A stretch of DNA of 64,000 nucleotides from Mycobacterium sherrisii (GCF_002102355.1 NZ_LQPT01000019.1:62001-126000), one strand, 5' to 3'; shown: positions 46,519-54,518, numbered from the stretch's first letter. Program-made: numbers and translations. Notes: generated from the sequence alone by a model not told the origin.

Positions 46519-46855
46519 TCACGCCGGCGCGCCCAGTCGCCGCACGAAAGTGCCCAGGCGTTCCACCGTGGCGGTCTGCGGGTCGCATAGGTGCAACCGC
46601 AGCAGCTCGCGACCGGAGGCGTGCAGGATCCGCGCGGTGTACTCGGGATCGTGCACGCGGGGGTTGATGCGCAACAGTTCGGTGACGAAGAAGTTGAGCA
46701 CGACGGCCTCGGCCTGGGCCAGGCGGGCATACAACTCCGGCGGGAGCCTGCGGCGGAAACATGAACAACCGCCACGTCACGGGGTGGGCGTCCACCGCGG
46801 CCAGCACACCGTCGAATGCCAGCATGAACGCCTGATCTTCGGATTGCTCAAACTT
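46519..46855 (-). pseudogene. Remnant of a TetR-family regulator, frameshifted and N-truncated
   Basis: Read leftward, one frame gives EDQAFMLAFDGVLAAVDAHP and then RLFMFPPQ; the natural continuation P-E-L-Y-A-R-L-A-Q-A-E-A-V-V and the following 60 residues, ending RRLGAPA, lie in another frame. A one-base insertion in the G run at 46742-46744 (plus strand) would explain the break. Together they form a TetR ligand-binding domain of about 110 residues with no helix-turn-helix. In the same gap the plus strand 46866-46924 ends an open frame (KPEFTTDAAHYTPVPH) that may be a leftover 3' end of another lost gene. A sequencing error could explain the shift, not the missing N terminus. Confidence 0.65.
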
Positions 46856-46937
46856 CGACTGGCGACCTACGGAAAGCCCGAATTCACCACCGACGCCGCG
46901 CATTACACGCCGGTTCCGCACTGAGGTTTCAGCGTGC

Positions 46938-47687
46938 TCAGGCGAACGGCGTGGTCAACCGCGGCGGCAACACCCGCATCAGCTGAACCAGCGGCGCCCA
47001 CGGCCAGCGCGGCACCACCGCCCGGCCGGGCTCACGTTCGATGGCGGCAACGATGGCCCTGACGCCAGTTTCGTTGTCCACCATCAGCATTGTGCTCGTC
47101 GATTTCGCGGTCATCTCCGTCTCGATGTAGCCCGGTTCGATCACCGTGATTTTGATCGGCCCCTTGGCGTACTCGGCGCGCAGCGACTCACCGAGTGACC
47201 GCAGTCCCGCCTTGCTGGCACAGTAGGCGGCCTTGACGCCGGGGACCCCGGTGTTGGCGAGGACCGACGAGATGAGCACCAGATGTCCCGCGCCGGCCTT
47301 GGCGAAAATTTGCAGCGCCGACTCGATCTGCACCAGCGCGGCCACCAGGTTGGTTTCGATGGTTGCCTTGTTGGCCCACAACTTGCCGGAGCCTAGCGCG
47401 GCCCCCTTGCCGATGCCGGCGTTGACGATGATGCGGTCGATGCCGCCGAGCTCGTCGTGCAGCTCGGCGAACACTTTGGGCACCTGCTCGTGGTCGTTGA
47501 CGTCCAGCGCCGCGACCGCAATCCTGATGTTCGGATACCGTTGGGAGAGCTCGGCTTTCAGGTCGTCGAGCCGGTCGGTCCGGCGGGCGCACAGGGCCAG
47601 GTCGCGACCTTGGGCCGCGAACAAACGCGCCATTCCGGCGCCCAGCCCCGAACTGGCGCCGGTGATCAGGATCTTCTGGCGAATCAT
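46938..47687 (-). CDS. SDR-family oxidoreductase
   Basis: A 249-residue short-chain dehydrogenase. Cofactor loop TGASSGLGAGMA, NAG in VNAGIGKG, catalytic Ser (LISSV), Tyr and Lys (YCASK) are all present. ARRTDRL after beta2 suggests NADP(H). The C terminus (VPRWPWAPLVQLMRVLPPRL) looks membrane-associated, as in ketoacyl or fatty acyl reductases such as the Rv0945 type. The substrate is unknown. Confidence 0.87.
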   Translation of the reverse strand: MIRQKILITGASSGLGAGMARLFAAQGRDLALCARRTDRLDDLKAELSQRYPNIRIAVAALDVNDHEQVPKVFAELHDELGGIDRIIVNAGIGKGAALGSGKLWANKATIETNLVAALVQIESALQIFAKAGAGHLVLISSVLANTGVPGVKAAYCASKAGLRSLGESLRAEYAKGPIKITVIEPGYIETEMTAKSTSTMLMVDNETGVRAIVAAIEREPGRAVVPRWPWAPLVQLMRVLPPRLTTPFA

Positions 47688-47729
47688 CCGGGCAGCATAT
47701 CGACAGGTGTCAAGTGCGACGGCCAGCGG

Positions 47730-48593
47730 CTACTTGAGGAGCCGTGACATGCGCCGATCGGCCAGGATCTTGCCGCCGGTCTGACAGGTCGGGCAGTACT
47801 GAAAAGACTTGTCCGCGAACGACACTTCCCGCACGGTGTCCCCGCAGACCGGGCAGGGCAGCCCGGTGCGCGCGTGCACGCGCAGCCCGGAGCGCTTTTC
47901 GCCCTTGAGCATCGCGGCCCCCTGCCCGACGGAGCGGTTCACCGCGTCGGTCAGCACCGAGATCATCGCATCGTGCAGCGTGCCGATCTGTTCGCCGGTG
48001 AGCTTCCCCGCGGTAGCGAACGGCGAGATCTTGGCGACATGCAGGATTTCGTCGCTGTACGCGTTGCCGATGCCGGCGATCACCTTCTGGTCGGTGATCA
48101 CGGTCTTGATCCGCCCGCTGTTGCCCGCCAGCAACCCGGCCAGGTCGTCGGTGCTGAGGTCCAGGGCGTCCGGACCCAAAGCGGCGATGCCGGGGACCTG
48201 CTCCGGATCGTGGACCAGCCAGACCGCCAAGCGCTTCTGGGTGCCGGCCTCGGTCAGGTCGAAGCCCGGCGCCTCGCCGGGCGGACCGAGGTGGACGCGC
48301 AGCGCGATGGGCCCCTTGCCGGGACGCAACGGCGCCGCGGCCAACTTGTCCGACCAGCGCAGCCAGCCGGCGCGCGACAGATGCGCGATCAACAGCAGGT
48401 CGCCGGCCTGCACACCCAGGTACTTGCCCCACCGGCTGGCCGCGGTCACCGTCAGCCCGTGCAGGGCGCTGATCGGCGGGTCAAAGGTTTTCAGCACCGA
48501 CAACGCCGCGACATCGACGCGGCCGATGGTCGAGCCCACGGCATGGCGCCGCAGGTGGTCCACCAGAGCTTCGATCTCGGGCAGTTCGGGCAC
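47730..48593 (-). CDS. Fpg/Nei-family DNA glycosylase (full length)
   Basis: A 287-residue base-excision repair enzyme starting at GTG 48593. The N-terminal Pro2-Glu3 (PELPEIE), the KYLGV lysine, the GIGNAYSDEIL helix-two-turn-helix and the C-terminal zinc finger (CPVC...CPTC) are complete, so it should be catalytically active on oxidised purines. The M. tuberculosis counterpart Rv0944 is, as I recall, a shortened ORF of about 158 residues. It starts 4 bases after the cobF stop and is likely co-transcribed with it. Confidence 0.9.
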   Translation of the reverse strand: MPELPEIEALVDHLRRHAVGSTIGRVDVAALSVLKTFDPPISALHGLTVTAASRWGKYLGVQAGDLLLIAHLSRAGWLRWSDKLAAAPLRPGKGPIALRVHLGPPGEAPGFDLTEAGTQKRLAVWLVHDPEQVPGIAALGPDALDLSTDDLAGLLAGNSGRIKTVITDQKVIAGIGNAYSDEILHVAKISPFATAGKLTGEQIGTLHDAMISVLTDAVNRSVGQGAAMLKGEKRSGLRVHARTGLPCPVCGDTVREVSFADKSFQYCPTCQTGGKILADRRMSRLLK

Positions 48594-48597
48594 CCCT

Positions 48598-49389
48598 TCA
48601 GTTTGCCGATCGCGGCCGCATGGTGTCCATCGAGCCAAATGGCGCCCGTAATAAATAGGTATCCATGATCCAGCCGTGCCGGGCGCGGGCCTCGGCGCGC
48701 AGCGCCTCGATCCGCGGTCCTGCCTCGCCGACCCTGCCTGCCACCAGTAGTTCGTCGTCGGTGCCGAGGTAGGCGCCCCACCAAATCCGGGTGTCGGGCG
48801 GACAAGTCGCAAACGAGCAGTCCGCGTCCAGCATCACCACCGCCGAGCCGGTCAGTCCGTGCGCGCGCAGCTGGCGGCCGGTGGTGATCAGAACCGGCTC
48901 GCCGACGTCGTTGAGCGGGATGCGGTGGCGCGCCGTCAGCGCCTGGACGGCGGTGATGCCCGGGATGACGTCGAAGGTGAACTCCACCTCGGCCGCGGCC
49001 GCTTCGAGAATCCGTAGCGTGCTGTCGTAGAGCGACGGATCACCCCAGGCCAGAAAGGCCCCCACACCATCGGGCCCGAGTTCGGTGGTGATCGCCGACG
49101 CCCAAATGCGGGTCCGCGCGGCATGCCAGTCGGAGACCGCGTCGCGATAATCGGCCTGCCGGTTGCCGGGATTCGCGCGCTTCGGGTCGGGCAACTCCAC
49201 GAACCGATAACCCGGCCTGCGGATGAAGCGGGCGCAGATCTCCCGGCGCAGCCCCACCAGATCGCGTTTGGCCTCGCCCTTGTCCATCGCGAAGAACACC
49301 TGGGTGTCGTTGAGCGCCTCGATCGCCTGCACGGTCACATACTCGGGGTCCCCGGCGCCGATGCCGATCACGTGAATATGCCGACCCAC
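48598..49389 (-). CDS. cobF: Precorrin-6A synthase (deacetylating) CobF
   Basis: A 263-residue SAM-dependent tetrapyrrole methylase for aerobic cobalamin synthesis (methylation at C1 with loss of acetate). GTG 49389 is chosen because GGAGG precedes it, giving the N terminus MGRHIHVIGIGAGDPEYVT with the glycine-rich SAM loop. FLAWGDPSLYDST and FDVIPGITAVQALTAR are typical of the family. cobF is known to be absent from the M. tuberculosis complex through a deletion between Rv0943c and Rv0944; here it is intact in that very place. Confidence 0.93.
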   Translation of the reverse strand: MGRHIHVIGIGAGDPEYVTVQAIEALNDTQVFFAMDKGEAKRDLVGLRREICARFIRRPGYRFVELPDPKRANPGNRQADYRDAVSDWHAARTRIWASAITTELGPDGVGAFLAWGDPSLYDSTLRILEAAAAEVEFTFDVIPGITAVQALTARHRIPLNDVGEPVLITTGRQLRAHGLTGSAVVMLDADCSFATCPPDTRIWWGAYLGTDDELLVAGRVGEAGPRIEALRAEARARHGWIMDTYLLRAPFGSMDTMRPRSAN

Positions 49390-49460
49390 AGCCCACCTCC
49401 TATGCTTGTTGCCCGCCACATTGCCGAATCGCACGCTCGAACATCTAGCCGGGACCAAAA

Positions 49461-49480
49461 GTACCCAGTACCATGGGTAC
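49461..49480. promoter_or_regulatory. Inverted repeat between cobF and the diiron oxygenase gene
   Basis: GTACCC-N8-GGGTAC dyad in the 180-base divergent region. It lies 72 bases from the cobF start and 90 from the oxygenase start, so a bound regulator could affect both. The spacer itself contains AGTACC, giving overlapping half-sites. Confidence 0.4.
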
Positions 49481-49495
49481 CGTCTGGACTCATCT

Positions 49496-49574
49496 CGATG
49501 AGGAGGAGTGGCGCCGATGACACGCGCAGCGACGATGCAGAGCGCAAGCGATGAGGAGGAGCGGCGCTGATGAC
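49496..49574 (+). repeat. Duplicated 26-base ribosome-binding segment
   Basis: Two copies (49496-49521 and 49549-49574), differing at two bases, each with GAGGAGGAG followed by an ATG. Copy 2 supplies the Shine-Dalgarno and start of the diiron oxygenase. Copy 1 starts a 17-codon ORF (ATG 49517) whose TGA overlaps the oxygenase ATG (TGATG), so a leader peptide could couple translation. Confidence 0.7.
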
Positions 49575-50475
49575 TACCGCGGTGCGACCGAGCGGACCGA
49601 GCCGGGAAGAGTTCTCCGAACGACTGCTCAAGGGCTCGGTGAAGAAGTCCTACGAACCGGTCGTCGACATCGACTGGGATGCCCCGCTGGATCCGGACAA
49701 GTTATACCTTCCGCCCCGGCTGGTCTCGCTCTACAACACCCCGATGTGGGACGAGATGACTCGGGAACAGCAGATCGAGCTGTCGCGCCAGGAATTGGTC
49801 AACACCCTCTCGGCCGGAATCTGGTTCGAGAACATGCTCAATCAATCGTTGTTACGCACGATCCTGCACGAGGATCCGACGAGCCGGTCGACGCATTACA
49901 AGCTGACGGAGCTGGGCGACGAAACCCGGCACATGGTGATGTTCGGGAAGGCCATCGAACGCATCGGCGCCAAACCGGTACGCCCGCGGCTGTTGCACCG
50001 CTGGATCATCAACAGCCTGCCGCTTGCTTTCCAGCGGGGTTCGATGTTGTGGATCGCCGCCCTGATCGGCGAGGAAATCTTCGATTCGTTGCAACGCCAG
50101 ATGATGGACGATCCGGAATTGCAGCCAATTATCCAGCGACTCATGCGCATTCACGTCACCGAGGAGGCCCGTCACATCCAGTTCGCGCGTGACGGCGCCC
50201 GCAAGCGGGTCCAGACGATGCCACGATTCAACAAGTGGTTCATGGCCAACATCAACGGCCTGGGCGGGTACTTTTTCCGTTTCCTGTTCAGCAATCCAAT
50301 TCCCTATGCCCGCACCGGACTCGACCCGCACCGGGCAAGGGCGCTGGCGCGCAGCAGCCCGCACCGTCACGAGATGCAACGCGCCGGGTTCGCGCCGCTC
50401 GCAGCGTTTTTGACCGAAATCGGATTGCTCGGCCCGATCGCGCGTCGCGGCTGGAAACGCACCAGGTTTCTGTGA
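49570..50475 (+). CDS. AurF-type diiron oxygenase
   Basis: A 301-residue helical diiron protein. All expected metal ligands of the AurF family are visible: Glu87, Glu118 and His121 (DETRH), Glu168 or Glu169 (IGEEIF), and His195, Glu199, His202 (HVTEEARH). AurF oxidises an aryl amine to a nitro group; mycobacterial relatives have unknown substrates. The stop overlaps the next gene's start (GTGA), so it is co-translated with a flavoprotein that might reduce it. ATG 49570 has a strong GAGGAGGAG upstream. Confidence 0.85.
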   Translation: MTTAVRPSGPSREEFSERLLKGSVKKSYEPVVDIDWDAPLDPDKLYLPPRLVSLYNTPMWDEMTREQQIELSRQELVNTLSAGIWFENMLNQSLLRTILHEDPTSRSTHYKLTELGDETRHMVMFGKAIERIGAKPVRPRLLHRWIINSLPLAFQRGSMLWIAALIGEEIFDSLQRQMMDDPELQPIIQRLMRIHVTEEARHIQFARDGARKRVQTMPRFNKWFMANINGLGGYFFRFLFSNPIPYARTGLDPHRARALARSSPHRHEMQRAGFAPLAAFLTEIGLLGPIARRGWKRTRFL

Positions 50476-51686
50476 GTTCGGCGCAGGTCGTCGTCTTCGG
50501 CCCCGGCGCCCGGCGCATCGCAGACGAGCTGACCTCGGCCGGCATCGTCGACGTTGCGGTTCTGGATCCGGCGCCGACCGCCGCGGTGTTCGACGAATCG
50601 ACCGATACCTGGTCGTTACGCACCGCGGCCGCGGAGGTTCGGGCCGGCGCCGTTGTGACCACGGCGCCGCCCTTGACGCCGTGGATCCCAGCGATCGCAG
50701 GGCGCAACGACTTTCATGGCGTCTCGTTTCACGCGGCTCGGTGGCCCGCGGATTTCGATCCGGCCGGCAAGCACGTCGCGGTCATCGGCGGCGATTCGGT
50801 CGCCGCCGATCGCCTCGGGCCGCTCACCGCGGCGGCGGCGTCGGTCACCGTGTTCGCACACCCGCCGCGGCGGATCGTCACCGAGTTGCCGCTACCGGCA
50901 ACCCGGATCAAGCGGTGGCTGATTCGCCGTACCCAGGCCGCATTCGGCGCCACGCCATCGCGTCCGGCGTCGGTGACGGCGCCGATCAGCGCGCTCACCC
51001 CGCGTGGCATCCGCACCGGCCTGGCCGCCCCGGGCGTCGAGCACCGCGTCGACGCGATCGTCTTCGGCACCGGGTTCACCGCTGACCAGGCTTCCGAACT
51101 CGTCGGAACCGGCGGTGTCCGCATCGCGGCGAGTTGGCGGGACGGCGCGGAGCCGTTCCTCGGTATCGCGATCCACGGGTTTCCCAACTATTTCTGCCTC
51201 GCGGGGCCCGACATCGAGACGCAGACGCATTACATCGTCGAATGCCTGACGTTGATGAAACGCACCCGGAGCACCCGTATCGAGGTCCTGGGCAGCAGCA
51301 TGCAGGTGTTCAACGAGCGCGCCCACCTTCGCCCGGCGGTCCCGGCGACCCGCCTGGTCAAGGCGTTCGACCTGTCCTCGGCCGCCCCCGCCGACGACGA
51401 CGTCTACGACGGCGCGGCAACGCTCGCGGTCGAAGGCGCCGTCGTGCCGGTGCGGGTGCGACTCACCGGCCGGCTGGATCCGATCGACGGCCTTTACCAC
51501 TGGCAGGGGACGCTGTTCGGGTCGCCCGGCCATCCCCTGCCCGACGAGCTGCTCAAGCAGAACCGTGCCGCCACGCTGTCGGTGGGTGATCGCAGCGCGG
51601 CCGCACGCATGGTCGAACGGACGCCCTGGGGGACTCACTCGATTGCCGGCGTCGGCGCTCCCCCGTACGCCATGACCCGAGCCTGA
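50472..51686 (+). CDS. Flavin monooxygenase-like protein with DUF4873 C-terminal domain
   Basis: A 404-residue protein starting at GTG 50472. The N-terminal Rossmann loop is degenerate (VVVFGPGARRIADEL, no GxGxxG), the NADPH loop reads VIGGDSVAAD, and the FATG-like motif reads FGTGFTAD, so it looks like a shortened Baeyer-Villiger or flavin-monooxygenase relative. The last 100 residues (DDDVYDGAATLAVEG...) match DUF4873, found on mycobacterial monooxygenases. Function may be electron transfer to, or substrate handling for, the AurF-type partner. It covers and extends what I recall as Rv0943c, which is shorter in M. tuberculosis. Confidence 0.75.
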   Translation: MSSAQVVVFGPGARRIADELTSAGIVDVAVLDPAPTAAVFDESTDTWSLRTAAAEVRAGAVVTTAPPLTPWIPAIAGRNDFHGVSFHAARWPADFDPAGKHVAVIGGDSVAADRLGPLTAAAASVTVFAHPPRRIVTELPLPATRIKRWLIRRTQAAFGATPSRPASVTAPISALTPRGIRTGLAAPGVEHRVDAIVFGTGFTADQASELVGTGGVRIAASWRDGAEPFLGIAIHGFPNYFCLAGPDIETQTHYIVECLTLMKRTRSTRIEVLGSSMQVFNERAHLRPAVPATRLVKAFDLSSAAPADDDVYDGAATLAVEGAVVPVRVRLTGRLDPIDGLYHWQGTLFGSPGHPLPDELLKQNRAATLSVGDRSAAARMVERTPWGTHSIAGVGAPPYAMTRA

Positions 51687-51801
51687 GCAGGCCAAAATCG
51701 CGATCTGGTGACATCCGGCCCGGGTGAACTAACGTGAGAAGTCTCTGCCGCCGGGGGGCGGTTCCGCATCTGAGTTTGCCGGGTCGGAATTCGAGGAGCA
51801 G

Positions 51802-51876
51802 ATGATTGAAAACCGGATCGTGACCTTCACTTTTAATTCCGCCACGCTAGGATTCGCTTGCCCTGACCGTGCTTAG
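51802..51876 (+). CDS. Possible 24-residue small ORF
   Basis: ATG 51802 with GAGGAG five to ten bases upstream opens a 24-codon frame ending at TAG 51876. Codon use is AT-rich in third positions, unlike neighbours, so it may be a remnant or chance. It lies in the 267-base gap between the flavoprotein and the STAS-HATPase gene; otherwise that gap holds no gene. Confidence 0.25.
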   Translation: MIENRIVTFTFNSATLGFACPDRA

Positions 51877-51953
51877 GACACGCGCGTACAAAGCGCTGCA
51901 TCGCGCGACGCGATAAGCAGAGATAATGTCCAAGACGGAAAGGAGTGCCGAGC

Positions 51954-52718
51954 GTGAGTGCGGTAGCCGAGTCGCCGAACTCGCTGGCCGTCGCGACCCG
52001 CACGGATGAGTCCGTTGCGGTGCTGACGGTCGGTGGCCTGCTCGACGCCAGCAACTGCGGGGCGTTGCGCGACAGCATCTCCAAGGCCACCCTGCAGAAG
52101 CCCTCGGCCGTCATCGTCAACATCAACGGTCTCAAGGTGCCCGCCGAAGCGGCGTGGTCTGCATTCATCAGCGCACATTTGCAGCTCAGCACCGACGCGT
52201 TGGTTCCGATCGTGCTGGTCAGCACGGACCGCACCACCCGTGATGCGGTCACCCGTAGCGAGGTCACCCGCTTCATGCCGGTGTATTCGACGGAAAAAGG
52301 GGCCATGAAAGCGCTTAGTCGGCTGAGCCGGCAGACCATTCGGCGTGCCGACGCCGCGCTGCCCGCGAACCTGACCAGCCTGCGCGAATCGCGCCGGCTG
52401 GTGCGTGAGTGGCTAACCGAATGGAAACAACCCGGCCTCATCCCGGTGGCCCTGGTGGTCGTTAACGTTTTCGTGGAGAACGTGCTCGAGCACACCGGAA
52501 GCATCCCGAAGATGCGCATCGAGACCGACGGCGTCACGGCCACCATCGCGGTATCCGACGAAAGCACATCGGCCGCGGTGCGACTGCCGTCCCCGGACAA
52601 AGGCATCGACGTGTCGGGGCTCGCGATTGTCGACGCGTTGTCGCGCGCCTGGGGCAGCACGGCGACTTCGTCGGGTAAGTCCGTGTGGGCCGTCATCGGC
52701 CCGGAAAATCAGCTTTAA
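51954..52718 (+). CDS. STAS-HATPase fusion protein (anti-sigma pathway type)
   Basis: A 254-residue protein; GTG 51954 follows GGAAAGGAG at good spacing, although GTG 51945 is in frame. The first 105 residues are a STAS domain (GGLLDASNCGALRDSIS, then the partner-contact helix after VNINGLKVPAEAA). Residues 135-250 resemble a RsbW-type HATPase: an N-box-like VVNVFVENVLEHT is kept, but the DxGxG loop is DESTS and the lid reads SGLAIVDALSRAWG. It may therefore bind without hydrolysing ATP. Fusion of antagonist and kinase-like domains in one chain is unusual. Orthologue of the Rv0941c region, I believe. Confidence 0.7.
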   Translation: MSAVAESPNSLAVATRTDESVAVLTVGGLLDASNCGALRDSISKATLQKPSAVIVNINGLKVPAEAAWSAFISAHLQLSTDALVPIVLVSTDRTTRDAVTRSEVTRFMPVYSTEKGAMKALSRLSRQTIRRADAALPANLTSLRESRRLVREWLTEWKQPGLIPVALVVVNVFVENVLEHTGSIPKMRIETDGVTATIAVSDESTSAAVRLPSPDKGIDVSGLAIVDALSRAWGSTATSSGKSVWAVIGPENQL

Positions 52719-52772
52719 ATCCGGCGTTTCCCCCGGCCGCCTTATTGTGCCGGGACCCGCTCACACACCAAA

Positions 52773-52788
52773 CTAGAACACGTTCTAG
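52773..52788 (+). promoter_or_regulatory. KstR-like operator upstream of second LLM oxidoreductase
   Basis: CTAGAACACGTTCTAG, a 7-2-7 dyad that contains the KstR consensus TNNAACNNGTTNNA. Its 14-base core is identical to the site at 35267-35280. It ends 34 bases before the GTG of the Rv0940c-type gene. Confidence 0.78.
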
Positions 52789-52822
52789 TCTCGTGTGACA
52801 GCCCCACAGGAAGGCGGATGAC

Positions 52823-53689
52823 GTGCGATTCACCTACGCCGAGGCGATGACCGACTTCAGGTATTACATCCCCCTGGCCCAAGCGGCCGAGGCGGCCGGG
52901 TACCACGCGATGACGATCGCCGACAGCATCGCCTACCCCTTCGAATCCGACTCGAAGTATCCCTATACGCCCGACGGCAACCGTGAATTCCTGGACGGCA
53001 AGGAGTTCATCGAAACCTTCGTACTGACAAGCGCGTTGGGTGCGGTCACCACCAAGCTGCACTTCAACTTCTTCGTGCTCAAGCTGCCCATCCGGCCGCC
53101 GGCCCTGGTGGCCAAGCAAATCGGTTCGTTGGCCGCGATGACCAACAACCGGGTCGGTTTCGGCGTCGGCACCAGCCCGTGGCCCGAGGACTACGAGCTG
53201 CTCGGGGTCCCGTTCGCCAAACGTGGCAAGCGCATGGACGAATGCATCGAGATCATTCAGGGACTCACCACGGGCGATTACTTCGAGTTCCACGGCGAGT
53301 TCTACGACATCCCCAAGACGAAGATGACGCCGGCACCGACCGAGCCGATCCCGATCCTAATCGGCGGGCACGCCGATGCGGCGCTGCGCCGGGCGGCCCG
53401 GCTGGACGGCTGGATGCACGGCGGCGGCGATCCGGAGGAACTCGACGCACTCCTGGCCAAACTCAAGCGATTTCGCGACGAGGCGGGCAGGACCGGGCCG
53501 TTCCAGATTCACGTCATCTCGGCCGACGCCTACACCGTGGACGGCATCAAACGGCTCGAGGACAAGGGCGTCACCGACGCCATCGTCGGCTTCCGCATTC
53601 CCTACATCAAGGGCACCGATACCGAGCCCCTGCAGGACAAGATCCGCAACCTCGAGATGTTCGCCGAGAACGTGATCGCGAAACTCTAA
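52823..53689 (+). CDS. LLM-class F420-dependent oxidoreductase (Rv0940c type)
   Basis: A 288-residue luciferase-like TIM-barrel protein starting at GTG 52823 with AGGAAGG upstream. The segments TIADSIAYPFES, VLKLPIRPPALVAKQIGSLA and RVGFGVGTSPWPEDY are typical of F420-binding members. It is not a close paralogue of the LLM gene at 35290, yet shares the same operator. A role in sterol or related catabolism is inferred from that operator. Substrate unknown. Convergent with the next gene. Confidence 0.87.
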   Translation: MRFTYAEAMTDFRYYIPLAQAAEAAGYHAMTIADSIAYPFESDSKYPYTPDGNREFLDGKEFIETFVLTSALGAVTTKLHFNFFVLKLPIRPPALVAKQIGSLAAMTNNRVGFGVGTSPWPEDYELLGVPFAKRGKRMDECIEIIQGLTTGDYFEFHGEFYDIPKTKMTPAPTEPIPILIGGHADAALRRAARLDGWMHGGGDPEELDALLAKLKRFRDEAGRTGPFQIHVISADAYTVDGIKRLEDKGVTDAIVGFRIPYIKGTDTEPLQDKIRNLEMFAENVIAKL

Positions 53690-53702
53690 GCAGCCCAGGG
53701 TT

Positions 53703-54512
53703 TTACAGGGGATCCCAGCTGGGCGCCCGCTTCTCGCGGTGCGCCCGGGCCGCCTCGGCGGGGTTGTTGGTGAAACCGCTGAGGATCTGGGTGCGATTCT
53801 CGATCTCGATGGCATGCCGCAGACTCGGCGCATCCAGCGCAGCGTTGAGTCCGATTTTTGTCTGCCACACGCCGTAGGCGTTGTTGCCCGCGATTTCGCG
53901 GGCTTTGTGCAGCGCCGCCGCCATCAGCTCGTCCGGTGCGACCACCTCGTGGACCAGCTTGATGCGGTACGCCTCGTCCGCGTCGATGATCCGGCCCGTC
54001 AGCATCAGCTCGCGGGCCGCCCCGGCCCCGACGATCTTGGGCAGCAGGTAGCTGGTGCCCATATCCATGGACGAGAACCCGGCCTTGATGAACACCGAAC
54101 CGAACCGAGCCTGGTCGGAAGCCACCCGGATGTCGCTGACCAGCGTGAAGGCCAAACCTCCGCCGACCGCGACCCCGTTGACCGCTGCGATGACCGGGAT
54201 GTCCAGTTCGTAGATGCGGGTGTAAAGGCCGGCCAGCCGGACCTGTGCGTCGTAGTTGATCTTGAAGGGTGGGGTGGCCGGACCGGCCGGCCGGGTCCAG
54301 GCCTGTCCGGTGCCGCTCAGGTCGGCGCCCGCGCAGAATCCGCGGCCGGCGCCGGTGATGATCACGACGCGATGTTGACCGCCGCCGAGAACGTCGAGCG
54401 CCTCGTCGACGCCGTCGATCAGCGATCCGTCGATCGCGTTCAGCCGCTCGGGCCGGTTCAGCGTGATGCAGGCGATGTCGTCCTCGAGGGTTTCCAATTT
54501 CACTGCTGGCAT
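53703..54512 (-). CDS. Enoyl-CoA hydratase/isomerase family protein
   Basis: A 269-residue crotonase-fold enzyme. ATG 54512 gives MPAVKLETLEDDIACITLNR, the usual N terminus; the frame remains open far upstream with no similarity. Oxyanion-hole segments TGAGRGFCAGADLSG and VNGVAVGGGLAFTLVSDIR are present. At the usual second catalytic Glu region the sequence is AGFSSMDMGTSYLLPKIVG, so the exact reaction is uncertain. It is divergent from a methyltransferase gene. Confidence 0.85.
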   Translation of the reverse strand: MPAVKLETLEDDIACITLNRPERLNAIDGSLIDGVDEALDVLGGGQHRVVIITGAGRGFCAGADLSGTGQAWTRPAGPATPPFKINYDAQVRLAGLYTRIYELDIPVIAAVNGVAVGGGLAFTLVSDIRVASDQARFGSVFIKAGFSSMDMGTSYLLPKIVGAGAARELMLTGRIIDADEAYRIKLVHEVVAPDELMAAALHKAREIAGNNAYGVWQTKIGLNAALDAPSLRHAIEIENRTQILSGFTNNPAEAARAHREKRAPSWDPL

Positions 54513-54518
54513 ATCGAA

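Noticed and set aside
46451-46924. 157-codon plus-strand ORF after pgi
   Set aside because: Most of it overlaps the end of pgi and the antisense of the TetR remnant, with no recognised domain; only the last 20 codons might be a gene relic.
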